From positions 62,001-126,000 of the IMG/VR virus record IMGVR_UViG_3300044904_000300: DNA of 64,000 nucleotides. One strand, 5' to 3'. Source of the DNA: a virus. A program made the translations under genes and the position numbers. The notes below the pieces were generated by a model. That model was not told the DNA's origin and did no database searches. It saw only the letters and a list, made by a program, of their open reading frames with translations. Below, piece by piece: positions 40,198-47,219 of the stretch; the first letter of the stretch is position 1; the number at the start of each line of letters is the position of its first letter.

Positions 40198-41523
40198 ATG
40201 AGTGATCTGACCATACAGCCTGTAGATGAAGTTTGGGTGACTGTTGCTTGTGACGATGCTATCGCGCACGAACTGTCCGACTACTTCACATTCAAGCCCG
40301 ACAACGTAGTTTTCATGAAACGCCAAGCCCGCTATCGGGGCTGGGACGGATCGGTGCGTCTGTTCAAACTCAAGGACCATCGCATCTATCGGGGTTTGGT
40401 TCCTCGTCTCATCGAGTTCACAGACCAGCATAGCTACTCTGTTGATGCACAACTCCCCGAAGTGTTCCCGTTCCTACCCGACGACGCGCTCGATGGCTGG
40501 CTGGACTGGATGACTGACCAAGGCTATGCTCCACATCCCATCAGGGACTATCAAAAAGCTGCACTTCGGTCTGCGCTCGACTCACAGCGAGGCATCATCG
40601 TGTCGCCTACAGGGTCGGGGAAGTCCTACATCATTTGGCTGCTCACGCAGGCTATCTCTGTCCCGCAGACCTTGATCATCGTCCCGACAACGGGGCTGGT
40701 CGCACAGATGCACACGGACTTCCAAAGCTACGGATGCGATCCAACTCAAATCCAAACTATCCAAAGTGGCATGTCTAAAAGTCCAAATGCCCCATTAGTG
40801 ATATCCACGTGGCAGAGCATTTATGACTTGCCCGCCAGTTATTTTCGCCAATTCGGGTGCGTCATCTGCGACGAAGTTCATCTTGCAAAAGCCAAGTCTC
40901 TTACCGGGCTCATGGAAAAGTGCGATCATGTCGGTTACCGATTTGGATTTACGGGAACACTTACAGACACACAAGTTCATCGCTTGATCCTCGAAGGGCT
41001 TTTCGGGAGTGTGACGCAGGTCACGACCACGAATGCGTTAGTCAGGGCCGAACAATTGGCTCCCATTCATGTAGACATGTGTGTTCTCAAGTATCCCGAA
41101 TCTGTCTGCAAACAAGTTCGGCATTTCACCTATCAGGAAGAGGTTGACTTCCTTGTGTCCTCACCCGCCAGGATGGCCTGTGTCGCACAACTTGTATCCA
41201 AGCTCAAGGGTAATACTCTTGTGCTGTTCAACCTTATCGATAAACATGGGAGACAGCTATATGAGCAAATTGAGAAACTTTGCCCGGAAAAACACGTCCA
41301 TTTCGTCGTCGGCTCGGTGGACTCCGTGGAGAGAGAAGAAGTTCGGCAGTCAGTGGAGGCAGACGACATCCAAACAACCATACATTTTGGCGACCGGTCT
41401 ACTACTCTTAGTGGGGATGGGTTTGTACGCTTATCAGACGGAACGCAGAAAACGGCAGATACGATAACTGAAAACGACGATGTTGATGACGCCTGGATAT
41501 CACTAAATACGAGTAATAAATAA
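40198..41523 (+). CDS. uvsW: UvsW helicase, N-terminal fragment with foreign extension
   Basis: 441 residues. Up to about residue 390 this is UvsW (T4: 503), an SF2 helicase that drives branch migration and fork regression. It has the N-terminal DNA-binding domain, Walker A SPTGSGKSY, VICDEVHLAKA (motif II), FGFTGTL (motif III) and, near the break, FVVGSVDSVEREEVRQSVE. After base 41368 similarity ends, and 52 residues follow (GDRSTTLSGDGFVRLSDG, QKTADTITENDDVDDAW) that are not UvsW. The pattern resembles the first block of Hint/intein domains, but no first-residue Cys is evident. Motifs V and VI are encoded separately at 42151, so this protein alone should not be an active helicase. Confidence 0.88.
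   Translation: MSDLTIQPVDEVWVTVACDDAIAHELSDYFTFKPDNVVFMKRQARYRGWDGSVRLFKLKDHRIYRGLVPRLIEFTDQHSYSVDAQLPEVFPFLPDDALDGWLDWMTDQGYAPHPIRDYQKAALRSALDSQRGIIVSPTGSGKSYIIWLLTQAISVPQTLIIVPTTGLVAQMHTDFQSYGCDPTQIQTIQSGMSKSPNAPLVISTWQSIYDLPASYFRQFGCVICDEVHLAKAKSLTGLMEKCDHVGYRFGFTGTLTDTQVHRLILEGLFGSVTQVTTTNALVRAEQLAPIHVDMCVLKYPESVCKQVRHFTYQEEVDFLVSSPARMACVAQLVSKLKGNTLVLFNLIDKHGRQLYEQIEKLCPEKHVHFVVGSVDSVEREEVRQSVEADDIQTTIHFGDRSTTLSGDGFVRLSDGTQKTADTITENDDVDDAWISLNTSNK
41503..41509 (+). promoter_or_regulatory. Late promoter near the HNH gene in uvsW (CTAAATA)
   Basis: CTAAATACGAGTA is identical over 13 bases to the functional-looking promoter at 36889. A second TAAATA lies at 41517-41522. The distance to ATG 41544 is 34 bases. 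Confidence 0.55.
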
Positions 41524-41543
41524 TACTCAGTATAGGCATCCAG

Positions 41544-42191
41544 ATGGATTATCAGAAACACTACCACACTCTCTGTAGTCGTGCTCCTAAAACTCGACCG
41601 GTAGCGGGATACTATGAACGACATCGTATTTTACCGGGGTGCTTGGGCGGGAAATATACGACAGAAAATGTTGCCTGGCTCACTCCAGAAGAACATTATG
41701 TCGCCCATCAAATCTTGGTAAAACTCCATCCAAGTGACAAAAAACTCATATATGCAGCATATCTCATGACGATTCATGACACTGATGCGCGTTCACCCAA
41801 CAAACTCTATGGATGGGTTCGTCGGTCAATGGCACAAATCACCAGTACCCGAATGCGAGGTGAGTGGAGCCTTAACCGGGATAAAATGCTGGCAGGAGTT
41901 CGTCGTAACCACATTTCAAAAGAAGACAGTGCCCAATATGCAAAAGAGTCGTGGACGAGAGATACCGGTCACCGGCGCGACCAGATACGAACGCTTCAAC
42001 GAGAAACCAATGCAACGACGGCTCAGAGGAACCGTGAACTCTGGCAAACCCCCGAATATCAAGAACGAATGACATGCCGGCGGCGTGGTTCCAATAGTCA
42101 ATCAATGAAGGCTCTCTGGGCGAATCCCATACGGAAACAACAAATGCTGGATGCACGAAATGAAACCATCAAAAATCGAACGCGCACATAA
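41544..42191 (+). CDS. HNH homing endonuclease inside uvsW
   Basis: 215 residues. The N-terminal HNH domain is YYERHRILPGCLGGKYTTEN followed by VAWLTPEEHYVAHQILVKL, the standard phage HNH arrangement with His-His, Asn and His. The C-terminal half carries repeated helix motifs (KESWTRDTGHRRDQI, RELWQTPEYQERM, KALWANPIRKQQM) of the DNA-binding type seen in Mob and Seg proteins. Its last 41 bases overlap the second uvsW fragment. Its presumed target is the intact uvsW gene. Confidence 0.87.
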   Translation: MDYQKHYHTLCSRAPKTRPVAGYYERHRILPGCLGGKYTTENVAWLTPEEHYVAHQILVKLHPSDKKLIYAAYLMTIHDTDARSPNKLYGWVRRSMAQITSTRMRGEWSLNRDKMLAGVRRNHISKEDSAQYAKESWTRDTGHRRDQIRTLQRETNATTAQRNRELWQTPEYQERMTCRRRGSNSQSMKALWANPIRKQQMLDARNETIKNRTRT

Positions 42192-42561
42192 AGACGCAAT
42201 AATCGTAGCTTCGTACGGCGTGTTCTCAACGGGGGTGAACATTCGTCGGCTTCACAATTTGGTCTTTGCGGCAGCGGGAAAATCGAAAATCCGCACACTT
42301 CAGAGCATAGGCCGGGGATTGCGGACTCATGCGTCGAAAAGCCATATCACCTTGTATGACGTAGTGGACGACCTTCGAGTCGGGGTGCGACGAAATTATG
42401 CTTGGAAACATGCCGAATTGCGGAGTGTCCTGTATGCGGAAGAAAAGTTCCCGGTGACGATACGCGCCATCGACTTGAGCAAGTTTGTTTTGAAGACGGC
42501 GCCAAGCGTCCTGGCTTCCCCTAGGCTTGACGATGATAGTGTGGGACAGGAAACTAACTAG
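42151..42561 (+). CDS. uvsW: UvsW helicase, C-terminal fragment
   Basis: 136 residues starting at ATG 42151 (ATG 42163 is an alternative). It contains helicase motif V (IIVASYGVFSTGVNI) and motif VI (IRTLQSIGRGLR), then the T4-like end with a V-DDLR segment, YAEEKFPV and a C-terminal tail. It starts within the HNH gene, so it probably depends on translation through that gene. Whether it pairs with the N-terminal fragment as a two-subunit helicase is unknown; nothing in it resembles an intein C-half. Confidence 0.85.
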   Translation: MHEMKPSKIERAHKDAIIVASYGVFSTGVNIRRLHNLVFAAAGKSKIRTLQSIGRGLRTHASKSHITLYDVVDDLRVGVRRNYAWKHAELRSVLYAEEKFPVTIRAIDLSKFVLKTAPSVLASPRLDDDSVGQETN

Positions 42562-42618
42562 TGCGGGAAACCGCGTCTCGTAAAACGACGCCTAAAGCGT
42601 TCTGCGGAGTGTGCGACT
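42562..42618 (+). promoter_or_regulatory. Structured leader before the membrane gene
   Basis: Two hairpins: GCGG-GAAA-CCGC (42563-42574, a GNRA tetraloop) and GCGTC...GACGC at about 42573-42591. They precede ATG 42619. The role is unknown. Confidence 0.4.
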
Positions 42619-42921
42619 ATGCTTATTGCTTACTATCTCCTGCTCATGTCTGCCGTTATTCTCTATAACGTGTTTGACTATCTTTCGTCTGTTAAAGCTC
42701 TTGCTTCTAATCCGAATGCCAAAGAACTCAACCCGATCTTACGTTGGACTGGATTGTTCAAAGGAAAGATTGTGATATTAGGGTTTCAGCTTTTTGCGTT
42801 TTCCTATTCGTTCTGGAAGGGACCATATCCTGCTGAAACAGGAATGACCGTCTTTGTAGTCACTCTAGCCTACATCGGGATCATCATACACAACTATCAC
42901 GTTGCATCGGGAACAGATTAG
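42619..42921 (+). CDS. Integral membrane protein (DUF5658-like)
   Basis: 100 residues with three hydrophobic helices (about 4-22, 50-66, 76-93). The N-terminal motif FDYLSSVKALASNPNAKELNP resembles DUF5658-type membrane proteins, where a D-S-----L-G-ELNP pattern is conserved. SD CGGAG is upstream. It sits between uvsW and a repeat-rich gap. Its function in phage is unknown; candidates include lysis timing or superinfection exclusion. Confidence 0.6.
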   Translation: MLIAYYLLLMSAVILYNVFDYLSSVKALASNPNAKELNPILRWTGLFKGKIVILGFQLFAFSYSFWKGPYPAETGMTVFVVTLAYIGIIIHNYHVASGTD

Positions 42922-43102
42922 TTTGCCGTTTTGTATTAACTACCTTAAGGTTTTAAAGGTCGAGACCTAAGACCTTAAAAGATTGGGGTTTTAAGATCTC
43001 GAAGACCTAAGACCTTATAGGACTTTAAGTTACTTAAAGCCGAAAACGCATCGGCAAACAAAAGTCAAATTTTTTGAAGTCTGGCGAAAACGGAGTCACC
43101 AA
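42922..43102. repeat. Dyad- and repeat-rich AT-rich gap
   Basis: Two copies of GACCTAAGACCTTA at 42964-42977 and 43004-43017, 40 bases apart. Dyads: ACCTTAAGGT (42942-42951), AGGTC-GA-GACCT (42957-42968), CTTAAAA/TTTTAAG (42974-42995) and CTTTAAG-TTA-CTTAAAG (43023-43039). No gene or standard promoter is seen here. Confidence 0.75.
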
Positions 43103-43285
43103 ATGGCCGACGGAACGCAACTCATTCAGCCCGGAGACAGGATCAAAATCTCCTCGGGGCAGTATCCAAATGCAGTCAAGTCCGGTCCCTTTAGCACAGG
43201 TTCGATGATCGTGGAGTGGGTAGAAATCAAAGATGGAATCAAGGAAATCTGGGTGCACCGAGATGACACACCTACATCAACCTAA
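43103..43285 (+). CDS. Small SH3-like protein
   Basis: 60 residues, beta-rich, beginning MADGTQLIQPGDRIKISSGQ. The pattern of a conserved PGDRI turn and alternating strands suggests a small SH3-like barrel. It overlaps the start of the next gene by 23 bases. A GGAG lies ten bases upstream of the ATG. Unrecognised. Confidence 0.5.
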   Translation: MADGTQLIQPGDRIKISSGQYPNAVKSGPFSTGSMIVEWVEIKDGIKEIWVHRDDTPTST

Positions 43286-43688
43286 GGGGTCATCTTGTTG
43301 TGGACAAACGTGTGTAGCGATGGTGACAGAAACGACGCTTGATGAAGTGGTGGACGTGATCGGACGCGCCGGAACACACTATACGACGCTCCGAAAAGCG
43401 GCACAAGTGCTCACCGGTGAAGAACTGCCGTTCGGGCCGATCACACAGAGCCGAGGACGATGTATCCCTATCAGGGGGACATACATCGCTCGCGTCATTT
43501 GGTCGAGAAAGCCGCACGCTTCACATTTCATAGTCGTGCATAACGAATTTGTCTATGACCCCGACGGGTGGGAGTATCTGATGCTTCTCACCGACTGGCT
43601 CACCGAAGAACGAAAACGTCGTTGTTCACCGGACTTGAATATCACTTCCTGGGTGGAGGTGTTTCGTAAGAAAGACCTTGACAAGTAA
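43263..43688 (+). CDS. C39-like cysteine peptidase-fold protein
   Basis: 141 residues from ATG 43263. The order of motifs fits C39/papain-like folds: QPKGSSCCGQTCVAMV supplies the oxyanion Gln and nucleophile Cys, HASHFIVVHNEFVYDPDG supplies the catalytic His and an Asp. Between them lies a helical region with TTLRKAAQVLTGEE. Some phages and bacteria use such proteins without peptidase activity. It has no signal peptide, so it would act in the cytoplasm. The stop region overlaps the -35 box of the gene 55 promoter. Confidence 0.6.
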   Translation: MTHLHQPKGSSCCGQTCVAMVTETTLDEVVDVIGRAGTHYTTLRKAAQVLTGEELPFGPITQSRGRCIPIRGTYIARVIWSRKPHASHFIVVHNEFVYDPDGWEYLMLLTDWLTEERKRRCSPDLNITSWVEVFRKKDLDK

Positions 43689-43706
43689 GCACATTCGTCG
43701 TATACT
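43678..43706 (+). promoter_or_regulatory. Sigma-70 type promoter of gene 55
   Basis: TTGACA at 43678-43683, 17-base spacer, TATACT at 43701-43706. The predicted start near 43713 gives a leader of about 46 bases that includes a perfect hairpin. Confidence 0.8.
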
Positions 43707-43728
43707 ACCTATAGTATTCCGCTGAATA

Positions 43729-43745
43729 GTTCGCAGGCTGCGAAC
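43729..43745 (+). promoter_or_regulatory. Hairpin abutting the gene 55 SD
   Basis: GTTCGCA-GGC-TGCGAAC, a perfect 7-bp stem with a three-base loop. The next six bases are the SD AAAGGA (43746-43751). A protein or RNA binding this stem would hide the ribosome-binding site, so it is a candidate translational operator. Confidence 0.6.
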
Positions 43746-43758
43746 AAAGGAACATGAA

Positions 43759-44295
43759 TTGGCAAAGACTCCTACCCATTACGTTGATAACGCTCGCTTC
43801 TTGGCTGAGATCAAAGCCTATCGAGCTGCGTGCATAAAGGCGAAACGCACCAAAACTCCCTCACCACAGATACCGGAATACATCGGTAAGTGCTTTCTGG
43901 ATATTGCGACTCACCTCAGTTACAAGCCGAACTTCGTGGCCTACACCTACCGAGAGGACATGATTTCGGATGGGATCGAGAACTGCCTGGTCTACTTCCA
44001 CAACTTTGATCCCGACAAGTCGAGCAATCCCTTTGGATACTTTACCCAAATCATTTACTATGCGTTCATTCGCCGGATTCAAAAGGAACGCAAGCACACC
44101 TATATCAAGTATAAGTGCTTGGAGCAGTCGGTGATTGATGGTGGAGCGCATACAGATTCGCCAAATGGCGCACATATCCCCGCTGACACGACGATGTTGG
44201 AGTTTGATAATGTGAAAGACTTCATCCGCCGGTTTGATGATTACACCGCTGGACGAAAAGAGCGCAGGAAACAGGCGAAAGTCGAAAAAGCATGA
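43759..44295 (+). CDS. gp55: Late-transcription sigma factor gp55
   Basis: 178 residues (T4 gp55 is 185). It replaces the host sigma in RNA polymerase and reads TATAAATA promoters. The diagnostic region is DMISDGIENCLVYFHNFDPD, followed by SSNPFGYFTQIIYYAFIRRI then QKERKH, the sigma region 2-like core. It starts at TTG 43759, seven bases after AAAGGA; an ATG at 43754 is out of frame. Transcription from a host-type promoter allows expression before late genes. The 3' end overlaps the methyltransferase start by four bases. Confidence 0.93.
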   Translation: MAKTPTHYVDNARFLAEIKAYRAACIKAKRTKTPSPQIPEYIGKCFLDIATHLSYKPNFVAYTYREDMISDGIENCLVYFHNFDPDKSSNPFGYFTQIIYYAFIRRIQKERKHTYIKYKCLEQSVIDGGAHTDSPNGAHIPADTTMLEFDNVKDFIRRFDDYTAGRKERRKQAKVEKA

Positions 44296-46478
44296 ATGTA
44301 ATGTTGAAACAAGGTGATTGCCGCACCCTCTTGAAAGAACTTCCGGAGAACAGCGTTGATAGCGTGGTGACAGACCCACCGTATGAACTATCGAATGACG
44401 GAAAGGCAAGCGCCAGTCGGGTCTTCCTTGAAATGATGTTCCCACAAAATGCGAATATCAAAACCGAGTTGTCTGGCGAGGACTATCTTTCGTTCCTCGT
44501 ACAGAAGGTTCTTTGTTTGAGTGGTATCACTGGGTTCCCAACTCCAGCGACCACCGTGCCAATAAGTTCCATGACATTCAATGGCAAGTCGCCGTTGGGG
44601 AATAAGGATGTCGAACACGCAAGCATAAGTGCCGTCGGTGTTTCGGATGGGGAAACTAGTGTTGATATCGGCCCCGAGGGAACGGAATACCTCGGCTGCT
44701 TTATGTTCAAACTTGCTAACACGACTGCCGCACTCCAAGCGTTGAATAGCATTGGCACGGGCTTTGATGCGGGCGGCATCGGGGTAGGGTTTGGTATTAC
44801 GACGACGAGTTACCCAGGCTTTCTTCATAGCCTCACTTCGGTTGATATCGGAGACCATAACATAGGGTCGTTCAACAATGCGTTTTCTCAACTGATAAGC
44901 ACATTTGGCCGAGCAGAATATTTGTCCGTGCCGCGCTTTAGTGCCGGCGGGGGAACGGTAGAACATTTCTCCACATACGGGGCATTGGTATTGCTTGCCC
45001 TTCTCAAGCAAACCGGCTCGCAAGTGGTAAGAACATTGGCGGGAACACGTCGTTTGCCGGCCATGTTTGAGCCTCGTCATATTTGCGTAGTAGATGATAT
45101 CACAAACAGGGCAGTGTCGTTCGACATCATTGTTCATAACCAGTATTTAGCATCCACTGGGTTTATGTCTAAAGGCTGGGACGGCTCCAAAATCGCCTAT
45201 GATGTCTTGATGTGGGCAGAGGTGCTCCGAGTGCTCAAACCGGGCGGACACATGCTCGCTTTTGGGGGCACTCGCACACATCATCGGATGACCTGTGCGA
45301 TAGAAGATGCGGGGTTTGAAATACGAGATGAACTGGACTGGATCTATGCGTCCGGGTTCCCCAAGTCTCTGAATGTCTCAAAGGTCATCGATAAGCAAGC
45401 GGGACATACCCGCGCATCATCCTCTGTGCCGAACATGAAGAACAAGGTGTATGGCAAAGGTATGGGCGGGGGTGAATGGAATGCGCCGAGCGAACCTGCT
45501 GTGACTGACGCAGCCAAGCAGTGGGAGGGGTGGGGCACAGCACTCAAACCAGCACGAGAGCCCATCGTCCTCGCACGAAAGCCTATGAGTGTTTCTATTG
45601 CGAAGAACATACAGGAACATGGGACGGGTGCGATCAACATCGATGCGACTCGTATTGGTGGGAACCCGGGATACAAATATGCTGCGGACCGCAACGGGAC
45701 GACCTTTCATGGAGAACAGGGCGAACGAATCAAGCAGACAGCGGAGAAAAAGGGCTCGGAGTTTATTGAATCCTCAAAGGGACGCTGGCCCGCAAATGTG
45801 CTGCTCTCACATTCACCTGATTGTGTGTGCGTTGGATCGCATGTTGAACCTGGCTATGTCATCAATCGGTGGGACGATGGCTCGAAACCCTTTGGAGACG
45901 GCGCGGGGCATCCATTTACATCGGAGCAACAGCCTGATGAGGTCATCGAAGAATGGCGTTGCACACCAGACTGCCCGGTGCGTCAGTTGAACGAACAGAG
46001 CGGTGACCGGCCAGGTTTTGTATCTAATGGAAACGCTACAGTTGGTGAAACGTCTGATGGTGTCACTCCGTTTCGCCGCGGAACGGGTGGTATATGGCAT
46101 GAAGGAAATGGTATCCCTTGTGGGCCGCAATATAGTGATAACGGCGGAGCAGCGCGGTTCTTCTACGTCGCTAAGCCCTCTAGAGCAGAGCGAGAGGCCG
46201 GATGCGAACACTTGCCGGTCAAGACCACACCAGAGACCGTGGGACGGGACCCCAATAGTGCTGGAGTACGCAGCCCCCGTGCAGGTGCTGGGCGCGGAGC
46301 CGGCACACCACTCTTGCGTTGTACCGTGTGTGGATGCGACGGAGGCGGAGGACGTTATGTGTCGCAGTGTGTGGACGGGGGTTCGCATCGTTTTGAAGCG
46401 GCAACTTATGTGATGAAACCAGATACACCACCAGAAATAGTGGCACAAATACAAGCACTATTAGGGCAAACTCTCTAA
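44292..46478 (+). CDS. Beta-class DNA methyltransferase, disrupted N-terminal portion
   Basis: 728 codons. It opens with motif IV (SVVTDPPYEL, residues 24-33) and after an insertion of 256 codons continues GFMSKGWDG and VLRVLKPGGHMLAFGGTRTH, the standard sequence of beta-class N4/N6 methyltransferases in phages. The target-recognition region follows (RFFYVAKPSRAEREAGCEHL, CTVCGCDG). The enzyme's motif I (DPFMGSGTT) is not in this frame but at 47320 beyond a second insertion. The frame remains open through the antisense endonuclease at 44388-45137, so the product would carry a 256-residue insert inside motif IV and lack the SAM site. Activity is unlikely unless some splicing occurs. Confidence 0.8.
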   Translation: MNVMLKQGDCRTLLKELPENSVDSVVTDPPYELSNDGKASASRVFLEMMFPQNANIKTELSGEDYLSFLVQKVLCLSGITGFPTPATTVPISSMTFNGKSPLGNKDVEHASISAVGVSDGETSVDIGPEGTEYLGCFMFKLANTTAALQALNSIGTGFDAGGIGVGFGITTTSYPGFLHSLTSVDIGDHNIGSFNNAFSQLISTFGRAEYLSVPRFSAGGGTVEHFSTYGALVLLALLKQTGSQVVRTLAGTRRLPAMFEPRHICVVDDITNRAVSFDIIVHNQYLASTGFMSKGWDGSKIAYDVLMWAEVLRVLKPGGHMLAFGGTRTHHRMTCAIEDAGFEIRDELDWIYASGFPKSLNVSKVIDKQAGHTRASSSVPNMKNKVYGKGMGGGEWNAPSEPAVTDAAKQWEGWGTALKPAREPIVLARKPMSVSIAKNIQEHGTGAINIDATRIGGNPGYKYAADRNGTTFHGEQGERIKQTAEKKGSEFIESSKGRWPANVLLSHSPDCVCVGSHVEPGYVINRWDDGSKPFGDGAGHPFTSEQQPDEVIEEWRCTPDCPVRQLNEQSGDRPGFVSNGNATVGETSDGVTPFRRGTGGIWHEGNGIPCGPQYSDNGGAARFFYVAKPSRAEREAGCEHLPVKTTPETVGRDPNSAGVRSPRAGAGRGAGTPLLRCTVCGCDGGGGRYVSQCVDGGSHRFEAATYVMKPDTPPEIVAQIQALLGQTL
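44388..45137 (-). CDS. Antisense Vsr-like homing endonuclease inside the methyltransferase
   Basis: 249 residues on the minus strand. The N-terminal part has two Cys clusters (CPVCDIIYYANMTR...C-R-C and CPVCGEMFYRSPAG...C-AKC). The C-terminal part is a Vsr/EDxHD-type nuclease: SKFEHKAAEVFRSLG, FDILIPQRRLAIECHG, TYWHGGRW and LGFDIRILWEHH. Its stop TAG is the complement of the Leu codon in YEL of the methyltransferase, and its late promoter (minus TAAATA at 45149-45144) is six bases upstream of the ATG, also inside the insertion. The insertion is therefore little more than promoter plus gene. The same endonuclease family occurs at 46495. Confidence 0.85.
   Translation of the reverse strand: MNNDVERHCPVCDIIYYANMTRLKHGRQTTCSRQCSYHLRAGLLEKGKQYQCPVCGEMFYRSPAGTKARHGQIFCSAKCAYQLRKRIVERPYVMVSDINRSEAMKKAWVTRRRNTKPYPDAARIKARANAIQRLECGSRVSKFEHKAAEVFRSLGADINTSFPIRNTDGTYACVFDILIPQRRLAIECHGTYWHGGRWSWEPSDTTQTKNLLYEERKIVLARQLGFDIRILWEHHFKEDPTGACLSVIR
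44391..45158 (-). mobile_element. 768-bp antisense endonuclease insertion in motif IV
   Basis: The insertion separates YEL from GFM of the DPPY motif. It is exactly 256 codons long and contains no stop in the host frame. There is no space for an intron core, and no Cys/Ser-initiated intein segment is seen on the host strand. Confidence 0.75.
45144..45150 (-). promoter_or_regulatory. Antisense late promoter (CTAAATA)
   Basis: Minus-strand CTAAATA, six bases before the endonuclease ATG at 45137. Confidence 0.7.
46391..46401 (+). repeat. 11-bp direct repeat, left copy
   Basis: TTTTGAAGCGG. The right copy is at 47209-47219. Together they bracket the second endonuclease insertion in the methyltransferase; both copies encode Phe-Glu-Ala in the ancestral frame. 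Confidence 0.8.
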
Positions 46479-46482
46479 TACC

Positions 46483-46489
46483 CTAAATA
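46483..46489 (+). promoter_or_regulatory. Late promoter (CTAAATA), leaderless spacing
   Basis: CTAAATA with five bases to ATG 46495. Confidence 0.7.
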
Positions 46490-46494
46490 GATGT

Positions 46495-47196
46495 ATGCAC
46501 ACACAAACTTGTCTTGCTTGTGGAACGACCTTTACTCGGGCCTATCGCCGAAAATACTGTTCACACCGGTGTTATGCGACAAGTCCTAAACCACTGCGAA
46601 GAACGGCGCAAAGTGTGGTATGTGCTCAATGTGGGAATAAACTAACTCGGGTTCCGTCACGCATCCAAAAAACTGCGAACCAGTTTTGTGATAAGACCTG
46701 CTATGATACTTACCAAAGCCGGTATAAGGACACCTTTACTTGTAAGACCTGTGGGGATGTGTTCGAGCGGAGCCCATCACGCAAAAAGACCAATAGCGTA
46801 AAATATTGTTCGATTGCGTGCCGCACTGCGGACCCCGAATGGGTGTTGAGTGCGTGTATTCGTGGCAACGAAGTGCAGCAGCATAAAGTGGGGCCAAACA
46901 AGTTAGAACTGGCCGGGCGGAGTATTCTTACAGAGTTGGGCTGTGAGTTTAGAGAACAGGTGCTCCTATGTGAGAAGTTTTTGGTTGATGTGCTACTTCC
47001 TACAAACATCATTGTGCAGTGGGATGGAATATACTGGCACACAGAACCGAGGCGGGCTGCGTTAGACCGCTCACAAGATGCCTACCTGAAGAAATGTGGA
47101 TATCAGGTGTTGCGTTTTACTGACGACCAAGTGTATAATGAAAGAGAGTTTGTCCGTGATACTATCGCAGGAACAATACAACAAACTGCCAAGTGA
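46495..47196 (+). CDS. Vsr-like homing endonuclease with three Cys clusters
   Basis: 233 residues. Three tandem zinc-binding clusters at the N-terminus (CLACGTTF...C-HRC; CAQCGNKL...C-KTC; CKTCGDVF...C-IAC) are followed by a Vsr/DUF559-like nuclease: GPNKLELAGRSILTELGCEF, FLVDVLLPTNIIVQWDG, IYWHTEPRR and CGYQVLRFTDDQV. This is the EDxHD-type fold used by homing endonucleases in fractured phage genes. It is related to the antisense gene at 44388. ATG 46495 is chosen over 46491 for frame and promoter spacing. Confidence 0.85.
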   Translation: MHTQTCLACGTTFTRAYRRKYCSHRCYATSPKPLRRTAQSVVCAQCGNKLTRVPSRIQKTANQFCDKTCYDTYQSRYKDTFTCKTCGDVFERSPSRKKTNSVKYCSIACRTADPEWVLSACIRGNEVQQHKVGPNKLELAGRSILTELGCEFREQVLLCEKFLVDVLLPTNIIVQWDGIYWHTEPRRAALDRSQDAYLKKCGYQVLRFTDDQVYNEREFVRDTIAGTIQQTAK

Positions 47197-47208
47197 GTTG
47201 CAGTCCTA

Positions 47209-47219
47209 TTTTGAAGCGG
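47209..47219 (+). repeat. 11-bp direct repeat, right copy
   Basis: TTTTGAAGCGG, identical to 46391-46401. Confidence 0.8.

Larger units (their letters stand above)
41369..42197 (+). mobile_element. Insertion splitting uvsW (HNH gene plus extension)
   Basis: About 830 bases between the last and first recognisable UvsW codons; boundaries are uncertain by roughly ten codons. Contents: a 52-codon non-UvsW extension of the first half, a late promoter, an HNH gene, and then the second half of uvsW overlapping the HNH 3' end. No IntC ending in HN precedes the second half, and only a few bases lie between the HNH stop and UvsW sequence, which leaves no room for a normal group I intron 3' end. Confidence 0.7.
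46402..47219 (+). mobile_element. Second endonuclease insertion in the methyltransferase
   Basis: Flanked by TTTTGAAGCGG repeats. It gives the upstream part a 26-codon new tail ending GQTL, followed by a late promoter and a Vsr-like endonuclease. Excision across one repeat would rejoin SHRFEA with EVGVGVHNFHPT of the methyltransferase. Confidence 0.75.

Noticed and set aside
41369-42197. Group I intron in uvsW
   Set aside because: The HNH gene runs to within a few bases of the right uvsW sequence, leaving no room for P7-P9 elements, and the left part encodes protein-like sequence. Not fully excluded without an RNA-fold search.
42964-43017. CRISPR-like repeats
   Set aside because: Only two 14-base copies with one interval and no array; better described as dyad/iteron-type repeats.
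44391-45158. In-frame intein on the host strand of the methyltransferase
   Set aside because: The translated insert has no Cys/Ser block A at its start and no terminal His-Asn; the real gene is on the minus strand.
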